25,049 nt of DNA from Planctomycetaceae bacterium UBA4732 (GCA_002404095.1 DHJA01000265.1:1-25049), one strand, 5' to 3'. Shown: positions 1 to 12,051, counted from the first letter of the stretch. Notes: a model not told the origin generated them from the letters alone. A program made the numbers and translations.

Positions 1-46
1 ATGATTTTTCGCACAGGCTCTCAGTGGCATTCTACTTTAAACACCT

Positions 47-1537
<1,491 letters not shown>

Positions 1538-1653
1538 TCAACCTCGGAAAAGTCTTCGCACCACGTTCGCACGGCAAATGCCCGGGGTCGATGCGCCTCA
1601 GTAATTTCGGCGCGCGGCGGCGGGTGGTCGCACGACTCCTATCCGCAAATGCG

Positions 1654-2286
1654 TCATAAGAACTCCTCATGGTCCTCTTCCGCCTGGATGTCCTGCGCGA
1701 CCAGTTCCTTCCAGGCGGCCATCACATCTTCGCCGGCCTCGGCGGCTCGCAGCCGTTCGGCGACCGGGCCTTCTTCCTTCTTCAATTCCGGAAAAGCCAA
1801 CAACAGCCGATATAGGTCCGCCTGATCCTGAAATCCTTTCGGCTTGTTCCGGCGGCCGACCATGCTGGCCACCTTGTTGGCGATCAGTTCAGGCGGCGCC
1901 ACCACGAGCACCTTCCGGACCCGCTGGGAGGGCGGCAAGGCCGCCACCGGACGAAGGTCCACCAGATAACGGTTGTTCGGCTTCCTCACCTGATAGATGC
2001 GGTAGCCGAGGCCGTCTCTGACTTCCCGGACGCGCACGGCAATGTGGAAGCGCTGGTTAAGGAAGGCCCGCAGTTCCTCCGCGAGTTCCTCTGCGCGAGG
2101 CGAGGCAATGTCTACATCCTGGGTCATCCGCGATTCCGTGACATAGGCGTTGACCGCCTGGGCGCCGAACAACACGGCGTCGGTTCGGTCGCGCAGGAAC
2201 TCCAAGATCGCGTCGTGGATAACGGCCAACGGATGCGGCTCGCGCATGGCGAACTCCTGGAAAGTCAATGAACCGTCGCCGAACAT
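1654..2286 (-). CDS. AbiEii/MNT-like nucleotidyltransferase-fold protein
   Basis: A 210-residue protein resembling the nucleotidyltransferases of the AbiEii/MNT group, which transfer nucleotides to protein or RNA targets and are often toxin-antitoxin or defence components. Seen: FGAQAVNAYV (40-49), then R53 and the metal-binding TQDVDI (D57, D59), and a later ELIANKVASM segment followed by a K/R-rich stretch and DQADLYRLLL, the usual 'K...D..DL' part of this fold. The ATG at 2286 is chosen because AAGGAGG lies just upstream. A longer in-frame reading to 2340 would overlap the phosphatase gene. Only 16 bases separate it from the phosphatase stop, so the two are probably cotranscribed. No antitoxin-like partner is visible unless the phosphatase plays that role, which is speculation. 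Substrate unknown. Confidence 0.75.
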   Translation of the reverse strand: MFGDGSLTFQEFAMREPHPLAVIHDAILEFLRDRTDAVLFGAQAVNAYVTESRMTQDVDIASPRAEELAEELRAFLNQRFHIAVRVREVRDGLGYRIYQVRKPNNRYLVDLRPVAALPPSQRVRKVLVVAPPELIANKVASMVGRRNKPKGFQDQADLYRLLLAFPELKKEEGPVAERLRAAEAGEDVMAAWKELVAQDIQAEEDHEEFL

Positions 2287-2302
2287 GGCCCCTCCTTTTT
2301 CA

Positions 2303-2815
2303 TCACCGTCCGGGCAATGCCGCCGGAAGAGTTTCGGCAAGGCGGGCGACCCAGGCGCGTTGTTCCGCCGTATCCGGTACCGGACAACCGCGAGCCGCCC
2401 TCACTTTCCCCCAAGCTGTTTCCGCTTCCACGCCCGCCGCGACCAACACGCAGGCCGCTATGAGCGCAGACCTGCCCACGCCCTGCCGACAGTGAATTGC
2501 GACGTTTTTCCCTTTCGCCAGCTTCACTTCCAAACGTCTAGCCAATTCAGCAGTGGCCGTAAAGGAGGAAGGCAACCCACGATCTTCGACCGGGAACATG
2601 AAAAAATCGACGCCATTCGCCTGGCATAGCTCTGCTTCCTCAGACAAATCCAGCTCGGCGATCTCATCGCTCGTCAGCGTGGAAACAACCGCGTCAATCC
2701 TCGCCAACCGCCAGGCGCCCACCTCGTCCTCCAACCAGTCGCCGCCGCGCGGGCGCGGCAAGATGGCCAGGCGGCCGGGCCACGTTCCTTCGATCCAATA
2801 TGGGGTCGCTTCCAT
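2303..2815 (-). CDS. PTP/dual-specificity-type protein phosphatase
   Basis: A compact 170-residue cysteine phosphatase of the PTP/DSP superfamily, predicted cytoplasmic (no signal or membrane segment). The P-loop HCRQGVGRS carries the nucleophile C109 and phosphate-binding R115. The upstream PVEDRGLPS segment supplies the likely general acid D78. Such enzymes remove phosphate from Tyr or Ser/Thr, and some act on RNA or inositol phosphates, so the substrate is open. The same frame stays open upstream into gltB, but the ATG at 2815 is chosen because the family homology starts there (MEATPYWIEG) and GAGG precedes it. It begins 53 bases after the gltB stop; that gap contains a repeat shared with another gene of the window. 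Its position between gltB and gltD suggests cotranscription with nitrogen-assimilation genes. Confidence 0.85.
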   Translation of the reverse strand: MEATPYWIEGTWPGRLAILPRPRGGDWLEDEVGAWRLARIDAVVSTLTSDEIAELDLSEEAELCQANGVDFFMFPVEDRGLPSSFTATAELARRLEVKLAKGKNVAIHCRQGVGRSALIAACVLVAAGVEAETAWGKVRAARGCPVPDTAEQRAWVARLAETLPAALPGR

Positions 2816-2830
2816 TTTTGCGCCCTCGCA

Positions 2831-2859
2831 CCACGCTCCTCTTCGGGTCGCGGCTAAAC
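2831..2859 (-). repeat. 29-nt leader repeat, copy 1
   Basis: The minus strand reads GTTTAGCCGCGACCCGAAG followed by AGGAGCGTGG. This matches 27 of 29 bases of the sequence at 19965-19993 on the plus strand. It fills half of the gltB-phosphatase gap and ends 15 bases before the phosphatase ATG. The AGGAG inside it resembles a ribosome site, but is too far from this ATG to be the main one. Confidence 0.7.
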
Positions 2860-2868
2860 GATCGCCGT

Positions 2869-5800
2869 TTACTTGCCCCCTGCTCGCGCCAAATCGTGCG
2901 AATTCTCCTCGAACGCCGCCATCACTGCATCCTCGTCGGACAATCCCTGTAACTTGAAGCGCTTCTGCGTCTCCACTACGCGGCGGTAATCGTTGGGGTA
3001 CACCTTCACGAACTTCTTGACCATCTCCTCCCACTGCGCCAGAATCTGCCGCGTCCTGTCGCTGCCGGTATACTCCGCGTGCTTGCGGATCATTTCGCGC
3101 ACCTGGGCGATCTCTTCTAGATCGTTGAGCGGGTAAAGCGTGACCATCTCCTGGTTGCAGTTGCGCGGGAAACTGCCGTCCTCGTCCAGAACATAGGCCA
3201 CCCCGCCCGACATGCCGGCGGCGAAGTTGCGGCCCGTCGGCCCTAGCACCACAACTCGCCCGCCCGTCATATACTCGCAGGCGTGGTCGCCCACCGCCAG
3301 CACCACCGCGTCCACGCCGCTGTTTCGCACGCAGAAACGTTCGCCCGCCATGCCGCGGAAGTACGCCTCGCCGGCCGTGGCGCCGTACAAGGCCACGTTG
3401 CCGATAATGACGTTTTCCGACGGCGCGAACGTCGATGCCTCCGGCGAGTTGACGATGATTTTGCCGCCGGACAAGCCTTTGCCGACGTAATCGTTGGCGT
3501 CGCCTTCCAGCGTCAGCGTGATCCCGCGCGGCAGGAAGGCGCCGAAACTTTGGCCCGCCGACCCTTGGAAGTGCAGTCGGATCGTGTCGTCCGGTAGACC
3601 CTCGGCGCCGTAACGTCGCGTCACCTCGCTGCCCAGGATCGTACCCACTACACGGTTGACATTGCGGATAGGCAAAGTCGCCGAAACCTTTTCGCCGCGC
3701 TCCAACGCCGGTTTGCACAACGACAACAGCTGGGTGAAATCTAGCGACGCCTCCAGGCCGTGGTCCTGCGCAATCGAACAGTAGCGGCCGCGCGAGGCCG
3801 GCACGTCGGGGCGGTGGAAGATCAGCGAAAAGTCGAGGCCGCGCGTCTTGTAATGCTCGACGGCCGGCGTTTGGTCCAGCTTGTCGGCCCGGCCGATCAT
3901 TTCGTTCACCGTGCGGAAGCCGAGTTGAGCCATCAGCTCACGCACTTCCTGCGCGATGAAGCGCATGAAGTTAACGACGTGATCGGCCGCGCCGGTGAAC
4001 TTCGCCCGCAACTTCGGATCCTGCGTCGCCACGCCGACGGGGCAAGTATTGAGGTGGCAGACGCGCATCATAATGCAGCCCATCGCCACCAACGGCCCCG
4101 TCGCGAAGCCGAATTCCTCAGCCCCGAGAAGGGCGCCGATAATTACATCGCGGCCGGTCTTGAGTTGGCCGTCCACCTCGACGACGATGCGGCTGCGCAG
4201 GTCGTTGAGCAGCAGAGTTTGATGCGTTTCGGCCAAGCCCAGTTCCCACGGGGCGCCGGCGTGCTTGAGGCTGGTCAGCGGCGAGGCGCCGGTGCCGCCG
4301 TCGTGGCCGCTGATGAGTACCACGTCGGCGTGAGCCTTGGCGACGCCGGCCGCGATGGTGCCGACGCCGACCTCCGCCACCAGTTTGACGCTGATGCGAG
4401 CGTCGCGGTTGCCGTTTTTCAGGTCGTGAATCAGCTCCGCGAGGTCTTCAATGGAGTAAATGTCGTGGTGCGGCGGCGGTGAGATCAGGCCCACGCCCGG
4501 CGTCGAATGGCGCACCTTGGCGATCCACGGATAGACCTTGCTGCCGGGCAACTGGCCGCCTTCGCCCGGTTTGGCCCCTTGCGCCATCTTAATTTGCAGC
4601 TCTTTGGCGTTGACCAGATAGAGGCTCGTCACGCCAAATCGCCCCGACGCGACCTGCTTGATCGCGCTGTTCTTGGAATCGCCGTTCGGCTCAGGGACGT
4701 AACGCGCCGGGTCTTCGCCGCCCTCGCCGGTGTTGCTCTTGCCGCCGATGCGATTCATGGCAATAGCCAGGGTTTCATGCGCCTCCTTGCTGATCGAGCC
4801 GTAGGACATGGCGCCCGACTTGAAGCGCTTGAGGATCGCGTCGACCGGCTCCACCTCGTCAATCGGGATCGGCGTCTCGGCGAACTTCAGGCCGAACAGG
4901 CCGCGAAGCGTACACAGCCGCTCGGCCTGATTGTTGACTAGCTCGCTGTACTGCTTGAAGACCTTGTAATCGCCGGTTCGACAAGCGTATTGCAGCTTAT
5001 GCACCGTTTGCGGGTTGAAAAGGTGGTATTCCCCTTCCTTGCGGTACTGATACTGTCCGCCGGCCTCCAGAGTGTGGCCGTTGAGCGGCCGCTCGGGGAA
5101 CGCCTGGTCGTGGCGCGCCTTGGAGTCAGCGGCGACGGCGTCCAGGCCGACGCCGGAGATGCGCGACGGGGTCCAGGTGAAGTACTTGTCGATGAACGGC
5201 TGGCTCAGGCCGACAGCCTCAAAAATCTGGGCGCCGCAATAACTTTGCGCAGTGGAAATGCCCATCTTGGACATCACCTTGGCGACGCCCTTGCCGACCG
5301 CCTTGATATAGTTCTTTACCGCCTTTTCGTGGTCCATTTGGGGCAGATCGTCTTGGCGGAGCATGTCGTCGAGCGTCTCGAACGCCAGATACGGGTTGAT
5401 GGCGCCGGCCCCGTAGCCGATCAGCAGCGCGAAGTGATGCACCTCGCGCGGCTCGCCGCTCTCCAGCACCAGGCCGACTTTTGTTCGGTCGCCCTTGCGG
5501 ATCAAGTGGTGATGTACGCCGGCCACGGCCAGCAGCGCCGGGATCGGGGCCAAATCTTTGTCCACGCCACGGTCGGAAAGGATGATGAAGTCGCAGCCGT
5601 CGGCAATGGCGGCGCTGGCCTGACGACACACCTCGTCCATTGCCCGTTCCAGGCCGCCGGCGCCGTCCTTGACGGGATAAAGGATCGACAATGTCTCGCT
5701 CTTGAACTTCTCAGCGCCCGTGCCGTCGAGGAGTCGCAGTTTATCCAGCTCGTCATTGTCGATAATCGGCGTTTTCAGCTTGATCTGGCGGGCCGAACCC

Positions 5801-7470
5801 GGCGTCGGCTTGAGCAGATTATACTCGCGGCCGATGGTCGTCTCCATCGACATGATCAGTTCTTCGCGGATGCCGTCCACCGGTGGGTTCGTCACCTGAG
5901 CAAAGAGCTGCTTAAAATAGTTATAAAGAAGCTGGGGCTTGTCCGAGAGGACGGCCAGGGCGGCGTCATTGCCCATCGAACCGACGGCCTCGTTGCCGGA
6001 CGCGGCCATCGGCGCCATGAGGATCTGCAGGTCTTCGCTCGTGAAGCCGAACGCCCGCTGGCGCAACCTCACAGTCTTGTGTTCCGGCTCGTGCAAGCGC
6101 GGGCCGGGCGGCAGCTGCTCCAGCGAAACCAGATGCGCGCTCAACCAGTCGGCGTAGGGACGTTCGGCGGCGATCTTACTCTTGATCTCGTCGTCGGCGA
6201 TGATGCGGCCTTGCTCCAGATCGACCAAGAACATGCGGCCGGGCTGCAAGCGGCCCTTGAGCAGCACGCGCTCCGGCGGAATGTCCAGAACGCCGACCTC
6301 GGATGCCATGATGACAAGGTCGTCCTTGGTGACGTAGTAGCGCGACGGCCGCAGGCCGTTGCGGTCGAGGACGGCGCCAATGCGCACGCCGTCGGTGAAG
6401 GCGATCGACGCGGGACCGTCCCACGGTTCCATGAGACATGAATGGTATTCGTAAAACGCCTTTTTCTCAGCGCTCATGACTTGGTCGCCGCTCCACGGCT
6501 CCGGGATCATCATCATGACCGCGTGCGGCAGCGAACGGCCGGAGAGGACGAGCAATTCCAAGGCGTTGTCGAACATGGCGGAGTCGCTGCCGTTCTGGTC
6601 GATGATCGGCAGCAGCTTTTTCATGTCCGAGCCGAACAGGTCCGACGCGAACAGGTTCTCGCGGGCCGTCATCCAGTTGACATTGCCGCGCAGCGTGTTG
6701 ATCTCGCCGTTGTGGGAGATGTAGCGATACGGATGCGCTCGCGCCCAATTGGGAAAGGTATTGGTGCTAAAGCGCGAGTGGACCAACGCAAAGGCCGTGA
6801 CCATTTCCGGATCGGTCAGGTCGGGATAGAACGGCCCCAACTGGGTGGAGTTGAGCATCCCCTTGTAAACCAGCGTCTTAAAGGATAGCGAAGGGATGTA
6901 AAACATGCCCCGCTGGCCAACGTCCGACTCGCGCACGGCGTTTTCGACGCGGCGGCGGATGACATAGAGCTTGCGCTCGAAGTTGAGGCCGTCGGACTGG
7001 TTCGGCAGCGCGCCGCGGCCGATGAACACTTGGCGAATCATCGGCATGGTTTCGCGGGCGCCCTTGCCGAGCGGCCCCGGGTTGACAGGTACGTCGCGCC
7101 AGCCGAGGACGGTCTGACCTTCTTCACGCACGATCTGCTCGAAGAGCATTTCCACGCACTTACGGTCGCCGGCGTCGGTGGGGAGGAATACCGAGCCGAC
7201 GCCGTAGCCGCCCGGTTGAGGCAAGCGGATCTTCAGCCGGTCGCATTCGCGCGCCAGAAAGGCGTGCGGCGTCTGTAGGACGATGCCGGCGCCGTCTCCC
7301 GTTTCCGACTCGCAGCCGCAGGCGCCGCGATGTTCCAGGTTGCGCAGGATCTCTAACGCCTGCTCAATCAAGGAGTGCATTTTGCGGTTTTTCAAGTCAA
7401 CGACAAAGCCGACGCCGCATGAGTCATGCTCGTAACGAGGGTCATAAAGACCTTGTTTGAGAGGGTGCAT
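2869..7470 (-). CDS. gltB: Glutamate synthase (NADPH) large subunit
   Basis: Large (alpha) subunit of GOGAT, 1533 residues, the usual size. It hydrolyses glutamine in an N-terminal class-II amidotransferase domain, channels ammonia to the FMN-containing synthase domain and reduces 2-oxoglutarate iminium to glutamate. Seen: a 17-residue propeptide ending before C18 of DSCGVGFVV, the N-terminal nucleophile after processing; the FMN-domain segment [16 protein letters not shown] near 908; the 3Fe-4S cluster motif C1132-x5-C1138-x4-C1143; and the GXGXG beta-helix region from about 1330. The frame is open further upstream, but ATG 7470 is chosen because the family begins [11 protein letters not shown] and AGGA lies upstream. 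It starts 13 bases after the lysR-type gene, whose TAA stop is followed directly by TAG, implying one transcript. Confidence 0.98.
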   Translation of the reverse strand: MHPLKQGLYDPRYEHDSCGVGFVVDLKNRKMHSLIEQALEILRNLEHRGACGCESETGDGAGIVLQTPHAFLARECDRLKIRLPQPGGYGVGSVFLPTDAGDRKCVEMLFEQIVREEGQTVLGWRDVPVNPGPLGKGARETMPMIRQVFIGRGALPNQSDGLNFERKLYVIRRRVENAVRESDVGQRGMFYIPSLSFKTLVYKGMLNSTQLGPFYPDLTDPEMVTAFALVHSRFSTNTFPNWARAHPYRYISHNGEINTLRGNVNWMTARENLFASDLFGSDMKKLLPIIDQNGSDSAMFDNALELLVLSGRSLPHAVMMMIPEPWSGDQVMSAEKKAFYEYHSCLMEPWDGPASIAFTDGVRIGAVLDRNGLRPSRYYVTKDDLVIMASEVGVLDIPPERVLLKGRLQPGRMFLVDLEQGRIIADDEIKSKIAAERPYADWLSAHLVSLEQLPPGPRLHEPEHKTVRLRQRAFGFTSEDLQILMAPMAASGNEAVGSMGNDAALAVLSDKPQLLYNYFKQLFAQVTNPPVDGIREELIMSMETTIGREYNLLKPTPGSARQIKLKTPIIDNDELDKLRLLDGTGAEKFKSETLSILYPVKDGAGGLERAMDEVCRQASAAIADGCDFIILSDRGVDKDLAPIPALLAVAGVHHHLIRKGDRTKVGLVLESGEPREVHHFALLIGYGAGAINPYLAFETLDDMLRQDDLPQMDHEKAVKNYIKAVGKGVAKVMSKMGISTAQSYCGAQIFEAVGLSQPFIDKYFTWTPSRISGVGLDAVAADSKARHDQAFPERPLNGHTLEAGGQYQYRKEGEYHLFNPQTVHKLQYACRTGDYKVFKQYSELVNNQAERLCTLRGLFGLKFAETPIPIDEVEPVDAILKRFKSGAMSYGSISKEAHETLAIAMNRIGGKSNTGEGGEDPARYVPEPNGDSKNSAIKQVASGRFGVTSLYLVNAKELQIKMAQGAKPGEGGQLPGSKVYPWIAKVRHSTPGVGLISPPPHHDIYSIEDLAELIHDLKNGNRDARISVKLVAEVGVGTIAAGVAKAHADVVLISGHDGGTGASPLTSLKHAGAPWELGLAETHQTLLLNDLRSRIVVEVDGQLKTGRDVIIGALLGAEEFGFATGPLVAMGCIMMRVCHLNTCPVGVATQDPKLRAKFTGAADHVVNFMRFIAQEVRELMAQLGFRTVNEMIGRADKLDQTPAVEHYKTRGLDFSLIFHRPDVPASRGRYCSIAQDHGLEASLDFTQLLSLCKPALERGEKVSATLPIRNVNRVVGTILGSEVTRRYGAEGLPDDTIRLHFQGSAGQSFGAFLPRGITLTLEGDANDYVGKGLSGGKIIVNSPEASTFAPSENVIIGNVALYGATAGEAYFRGMAGERFCVRNSGVDAVVLAVGDHACEYMTGGRVVVLGPTGRNFAAGMSGGVAYVLDEDGSFPRNCNQEMVTLYPLNDLEEIAQVREMIRKHAEYTGSDRTRQILAQWEEMVKKFVKVYPNDYRRVVETQKRFKLQGLSDEDAVMAAFEENSHDLARAGGK

Positions 7471-7483
7471 GGCGTTGATCCTA

Positions 7484-8533
7484 TTAGCGCTTCCGTTTGG
7501 AAGATTGCGATTTGCCGTTGGTAGAATGCGCCTGGCCGTTGCGTTGCGACCATGAAGCGGGGCCGGCGCCGTCGTTGTCGCCGACCTCGCGCAGGAGTTC
7601 AAGGAATTGGAGAGCCGCACAACCGAGTTTATGGCGCCGTCGGCGAATGACGCCGATCGCCCGGACGAACCGGCAGCCGGCCAGAGGCACGGCTTTGAGC
7701 GTCCCGGCCCGCACTTCCAGTCGTATCGTGGGCGCCGGCAACAGGGAGACGCCGGCGCCGAACTTTACGCCCTCTTTAATGTTCTCAATCGTGTCGAATT
7801 GGGCCGCCGTGTCCACAACAACGTCTTGTTCGCGCAGGAAGCGATCCACCACGCGGCGGATCACCAGTCCCTTGACGAAGGCGACGAACTTCACACCGGC
7901 CATCTGCGCCGGCGTGACAGACGACAGACCTGCCAGCGGGTGCCCCGGCGCGCAAGCCAGCACCATTTCCTCTTCCCGCCAAGGCTCGACCGTCATCTCG
8001 CGCATCTTGCGAGGAAACGACACGAGGCCGAAGTCAGCGACGCCTTCATGCACCCGCTCGTATACCTGATCGGGATGGAGGTATTCAATGTTGACTTTTG
8101 CGGTAGGATAAAGGCGCTTAAAGCGCTCGACGTAACATCCCATGTCGCCAAGGCCGACGGAGTAGATGGCGGCGACCTGAACCGTGGCCCCGTCGCCGCC
8201 GCGGGCGCTGCGGATCGACGCCTCCAACTCCGTGTATTGTTCGACCAATCCCTTGCAACCCTCGTAGTAGACCTGTCCGAGCGCCGTCAGCTGCAAAGGT
8301 CTTTTGAGACGGTTGAAAAGCTGGACGCCGATTCGATTTTCCAGCTGACCGACGATAACGCTGACGGCCGGCTGCGACAGGTAGTTCTCGGACGCGGCAT
8401 GAGAGATGTTTTGGCAACGGGCCACGTCGCAAAACACCTTCAAGGCGTCAAATCCGGGGAGACGCCGATGGCTTTCCGCCGGGGCTAACGAGTCGGCGAC
8501 AACGCATTCATCTTGTAGCGAGGTACGATCCAT
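7484..8533 (-). CDS. LysR-family transcriptional regulator, probable regulator of the glt operon
   Basis: A 349-residue LysR-type activator/repressor. The winged HTH spans about 26-85 ([20 protein letters not shown], then [20 protein letters not shown] and LFNR), and a periplasmic-binding-protein-like effector domain covers about 115-320. The C-terminus ends in a basic tail rich in Ser, Lys and Arg, unusual for the family. The start is uncertain. ATG 8533 is preferred; a TTG at 8608 also keeps the frame open but would read through an AT-rich promoter-like stretch. ATG 8533 has no good ribosome site and lies in the loop of a perfect inverted repeat. The gene precedes gltB in the same direction with a 13-base gap, whereas GltC of Bacillus subtilis is divergent from gltAB. 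Glutamate/nitrogen control is inferred from position only. Confidence 0.9.
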   Translation of the reverse strand: MDRTSLQDECVVADSLAPAESHRRLPGFDALKVFCDVARCQNISHAASENYLSQPAVSVIVGQLENRIGVQLFNRLKRPLQLTALGQVYYEGCKGLVEQYTELEASIRSARGGDGATVQVAAIYSVGLGDMGCYVERFKRLYPTAKVNIEYLHPDQVYERVHEGVADFGLVSFPRKMREMTVEPWREEEMVLACAPGHPLAGLSSVTPAQMAGVKFVAFVKGLVIRRVVDRFLREQDVVVDTAAQFDTIENIKEGVKFGAGVSLLPAPTIRLEVRAGTLKAVPLAGCRFVRAIGVIRRRRHKLGCAALQFLELLREVGDNDGAGPASWSQRNGQAHSTNGKSQSSKRKR

Positions 8534-8548
8534 ACGGATGATCGTACC
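8522..8548. promoter_or_regulatory. Perfect 9-bp inverted repeat over the lysR start codon
   Basis: GGTACGATC (8522-8530) and GATCGTACC (8540-8548) are exact reverse complements separated by 9 bases that contain the ATG of the LysR-family gene (8531-8533). As DNA it could be an operator for autorepression, as LysR proteins bind dyads. As RNA it would be a hairpin with the start codon in its loop. The symmetry is seen; the role is inferred. Confidence 0.55.
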
Positions 8549-8579
8549 ATGCGGTTCTTTTATAACAAGGGGAGTATTT

Positions 8580-8608
8580 ATTAAATAAAGTGATACTAGA
8601 CCATACAA
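8580..8608 (-). promoter_or_regulatory. Possible sigma-70-type promoter of the lysR-glt operon
   Basis: On the minus strand, TTGTAT (8608-8603) and TTTAAT (8585-8580) are separated by 17 bases, within the most AT-rich stretch of this region (8549-8605). It lies 47 bases upstream of the proposed ATG. Other -10-like hexamers (for example TATAAA nearer the gene) are possible, so the exact element is uncertain. Confidence 0.3.
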
Positions 8609-8659
8609 GCGCCGAGCGCAAGCGAGGGGCTAAGCGGAACCCCCCGCTTGCGCTCGGGG

Positions 8660-8661
<2 letters not shown>
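8608..8661. repeat. GC-rich palindromic repeat, copy A (sucC terminator-like)
   Basis: Two 22-base arms (8608-8629 and 8640-8661) pair at 20 of 22 positions around a 10-base loop. The arm core is GAGCGCAAGCG. The same element recurs at 10877-10931 with equal arm length, and both copies are bordered by TACA on the left and GT after the CTAG on the right. The right edge CTAG supplies the TAG stop codon of sucC. No T-tract follows, so an intrinsic terminator role is plausible but not proven. Confidence 0.75.
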
Positions 8662-9856
<1,195 letters not shown>

Positions 9857-10344
9857 GGAGTAACCTCGGGAGTAAGTCCGTGCGGCGCCGGCACGGCGGA
9901 CACGACGCTCTCTGTTATAGGGCGATGCGGCGAGGATGCCAGCGAGGTCGTTGGCGAATGCGACGCCCTTCGGAAACGATAGCTTGCCCCGTGGTAGCCG
10001 GGGTGACGTGAATTCTCGCCTTCAGACGGCCAAGGTACGCGAGACTCTGACCTGGATGAATCGGCCCTGGCCTCCCGTCAGCGAAGAGATGCTTCGACGC
10101 TCGCGGGAAGCCTTGAACCGCGGCGAGGGCGAGGAGGTTGGCGAAATCATCGCCCGTTTGCAGAGCGACGGTACTCTAGTCAAGGAGTGACCCTGTGCGC
10201 TATCTTCCGGGGCGGGAGGTAGGGCTGCCGGCAGGTTAGTGACAGAGGATTGTCTCCAAGTCGGGCGCGTCTTTCCCGAAAAATGCTTGTGCACTCGCGA
10301 ACTCCTGTTCAGAAATCCCGTTACTGCTGCTAAAATGGCAGACC
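9857..10344. other. Divergent intergenic region between sucC and the GNAT gene
   Basis: This 488-base stretch separates sucC (minus) from the acetyltransferase gene (plus). It holds the sucC ribosome site next to 9857, a weak minus-strand TATAAC at 9919-9914, and one small plus-strand reading frame (10056-10190) listed separately. Immediately after that frame a GTG-initiated 14-codon frame (MRYLPGREVG...) ends at a TAG; it may be a remnant of a second gene. I see no RNA gene or strong hairpin here. Confidence 0.5.
10056..10190 (+). CDS. Possible small hypothetical protein (44 aa)
   Basis: A short acidic, helix-prone frame starting MNRPWPPVSEEMLRRSREAL and continuing with a Glu/Gly-rich turn, then EIIARLQSDGTLVKE. 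The amphipathic 'EEMLRRSREAL...EEVGEIIARL' pattern resembles many small antitoxin-like or hypothetical proteins, but I do not recognise a family. The frame is open upstream to an ATG at 9936 and a GTG at 10008, and no start has a convincing ribosome site. ATG 10056 is chosen because the protein-like composition begins there. No complete toxin partner follows. It could be a chance frame in GC-rich DNA. Confidence 0.35.
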   Translation: MNRPWPPVSEEMLRRSREALNRGEGEEVGEIIARLQSDGTLVKE

Positions 10345-10857
10345 ATGACCATCAACGTCCGAGACGCAGTCGAAGCCGACCTGCCGGCCATTGTGGATAT
10401 TTATAATCAGTCAATACCCGACGGCTGGTCCACGGCGGACACCCAGCCGATCGCCGTCGCCGAACGGGTCGAGTGGTTCCGCAAGCACAATCCGCAAAAA
10501 CGACCGCTGTGGGCAGCGGAAATGGACGGACAGATCGTCGCCTGGATCGGCCTCACCTCGTTTTACGGCGGCCGGCCCGCTTACGACGCCACCGCCGAGG
10601 TCAGCCTCTACGTCGCCGCGGCGTATCGCGGCCGTGGGATCGGCCGTGAGCTTAAAAAGCGTATGATCGCGCATTGCCCGGCGTTGGGCGTGACCACGCT
10701 CCTGAGCATGTACTTCGACCACAACGGAGCGACGCGCCATTTGAATGAGCAACTCGGCTTTCAACCTCTGGGGCATCTCACTGAAATCGCCATGGTCAAC
10801 GGACAGAAGCGCGGCTTGATGATTGGGGCGCTGCGCATTCCGCCGCTAAATGGTTAA
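10345..10857 (+). CDS. GNAT-family N-acetyltransferase (phosphinothricin/methionine-sulfone type)
   Basis: A 170-residue acetyl-CoA-dependent N-acetyltransferase. The opening INVRDAVEADLPAIVDIYNQ is typical of the phosphinothricin/methionine-derivative acetyltransferase branch. The acetyl-CoA pyrophosphate loop is YRGRGIGRELKK (94-105), and the late motif HNGATRHLNEQLGF (126-139) matches this branch. It likely acetylates a small amino-acid-like compound in the cytoplasm. The exact substrate cannot be told from sequence. ATG 10345 fits the family start; a nearby ATG at 10335 is out of frame. It is a single gene on the plus strand, converging on the sugar kinase gene, with repeat copy B between them. 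Confidence 0.92.
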   Translation: MTINVRDAVEADLPAIVDIYNQSIPDGWSTADTQPIAVAERVEWFRKHNPQKRPLWAAEMDGQIVAWIGLTSFYGGRPAYDATAEVSLYVAAAYRGRGIGRELKKRMIAHCPALGVTTLLSMYFDHNGATRHLNEQLGFQPLGHLTEIAMVNGQKRGLMIGALRIPPLNG

Positions 10858-10876
10858 GAATCCTTTCGGATTTACA

Positions 10877-10931
10877 AGCCCTGAGCGCAAGCGAGGGGTT
10901 TCGCCCAAACCCCTCGCCTGCGCTCAGGGCT
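10877..10931. repeat. GC-rich palindromic repeat, copy B (bidirectional terminator-like)
   Basis: Arms 10877-10898 and 10910-10931 pair at 21 of 22 positions around an 11-base loop. The arm core GAGCGCAAGCGAGGGG is the same as copy A. It sits between the convergent GNAT and PfkB genes, where a shared terminator is expected. Its right edge CTAG provides the TAG stop of the PfkB gene, exactly as copy A does for sucC. Confidence 0.8.
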
Positions 10932-11904
10932 AGTTTTGCGAGGAGTTTGCCGCACCCGTCACTTCAATTCGCAACTCGTTGTCGCGCAAAAAGGCGTCAC
11001 ATTCCTCGCGCGTGAACACGCTCGTCGTCGTGCCGATAGCGCGCACACAACTGGCGCCGACCGCGCTGGCGCGGCGCAGACAGCCCTCGGGGTCCAGGCC
11101 GCGCAGCAGGCCGTCGATGTAGCCGGACGCGAAGGCGTCGCCGCCGCCGCTGCCGTCCACGAAGGGTACGCTGAAGCTGCCGGCGCGCAAGCGCTTTCCG
11201 TCCGTTACCAACACCGAGCCGCGGTCGCCCAGCGTCACGATCACGGTCTTGGCTCCGAGCGAGTGGAAGCGCTCCGCCTGGCGGAATGGGTCGGATTCGC
11301 CCGTTATCAACTCCGCTTCATGGTTATTAGGTAGGAATACGTCCACCTCCGGCAGTACCGGCGCCAACAGCGGCAGGTAGTCGCCCGGCCCCGGCGTCAC
11401 CACGTCCAGCATCGTTTTTGCCCCGTTACGGCGAGCCGCCGCGAAGACGGCCTGTAACTCGTCGGGCCGTACTTCGTTCATTAACAGGTAGCCGCCGAGG
11501 TACAATACGCGACATTGCGTAGCCGGAATGTCCGCCGCGCGGAATACCGCGTTGGCGCCAAAGGTGTGAATGAAACGGCGGTCCTCGCCAGCCACGTTGA
11601 CGATCAGCGTTTGGCTGGTGTCCACGCCCGGCGTCGTTTGCAAGGCCGATACGTCCACACGCCGCTCGCGCAGCATGTCGGCGACGACCCGGCCGAAGAT
11701 GTCGCCGCCCACCCGGCCGACAACCGCGGCCGACGCGCCCAAGCGAACCAAGTCCACGGCGACATTAGCGGCGCAGCCGCCGATGGTGAGCAGCAACTGA
11801 TCCGCCAGCACCAGTTCGCCCGCTGCCGGCATATGCGAAATTGGGGAACTCACATGGTCGGCGACAATAATGCCGGCGCACAGCACGTCGATCGGCGTAC
11901 TCAT
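10930..11904 (-). CDS. PfkB-family (ribokinase-like) carbohydrate kinase
   Basis: A 324-residue kinase of the PfkB/ribokinase family that phosphorylates a sugar or nucleoside with ATP. The N-terminal signature region reads IGGCAANVAVDLVRLG (41-56), followed by GRVGGDIFGR. The C-terminal signature is DGSGGGDAFASGY (250-262), where D256 is the expected catalytic base; the usual D-T-x-G-A-G-D form is changed to D-G-S-G-G-G-D. The frame is open upstream to 12006, but that part translates a DNA repeat (SYKSH/TYGTYGT), so ATG 11904 (MSTPIDVLCAG) is chosen. Its substrate is unknown. It follows the cytochrome gene in the same direction after a 147-base gap that holds a large palindrome, so it is likely transcribed separately or attenuated. 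Confidence 0.93.
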   Translation of the reverse strand: MSTPIDVLCAGIIVADHVSSPISHMPAAGELVLADQLLLTIGGCAANVAVDLVRLGASAAVVGRVGGDIFGRVVADMLRERRVDVSALQTTPGVDTSQTLIVNVAGEDRRFIHTFGANAVFRAADIPATQCRVLYLGGYLLMNEVRPDELQAVFAAARRNGAKTMLDVVTPGPGDYLPLLAPVLPEVDVFLPNNHEAELITGESDPFRQAERFHSLGAKTVIVTLGDRGSVLVTDGKRLRAGSFSVPFVDGSGGGDAFASGYIDGLLRGLDPEGCLRRASAVGASCVRAIGTTTSVFTREECDAFLRDNELRIEVTGAANSSQN

Positions 11905-11938
11905 GGATTGCGTCTCGTGAAAGGAAATTGTTAGCAAT

Positions 11939-12005
11939 GTCCCATAAGTCCCATAAGTCCCATATGTCCTATAGGACTTATAGGACATATGGGACTTATA
12001 GGACA
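11939..12005. repeat. Palindromic array of a 9-bp unit (GTCCYATAA), copy 1
   Basis: Four direct units of GTCCCATAA-like sequence are followed by the same unit inverted (GGACTTATA type). The core is a perfect 21-bp inverted repeat, 11953-11973 with 11979-11999, around the 5-base spacer GGACT. It lies between the cytochrome and PfkB genes. A related array is at 17582-17629. It can form a long AT-containing hairpin. It lacks the spacer pattern of CRISPR. Confidence 0.85.
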
Positions 12006-12051
12006 AATTGAGCCCCAGCCAAATCGTTGGTCCGATTGCCGCGCCCGCGGA

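Noticed and set aside
1..46. A gene fragment starting with ATG at base 1
   Set aside because: Too short to judge; downstream of gltD and with no recognisable coding content.
4990..6441. Open plus-strand frame of 483 codons opposite gltB
   Set aside because: It lies fully antisense to gltB, whose protein is unmistakable; the composition (Arg, Ala, Leu, Val, His rich, no motif) is typical of antisense frames in GC-rich DNA.
7607..8488. Plus-strand frame of 293 codons opposite the LysR gene
   Set aside because: Antisense shadow; the LysR HTH and effector domains on the other strand are clear.
11939..12005. CRISPR-like short repeats
   Set aside because: Units are 9 bp without unique spacers and are arranged as a palindrome; no cas gene is near.
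11905..12006. N-terminal extension of the PfkB protein through the repeat array
   Set aside because: It would encode only low-complexity SYK/TYGT peptide from the DNA repeat; the family homology begins at ATG 11904.
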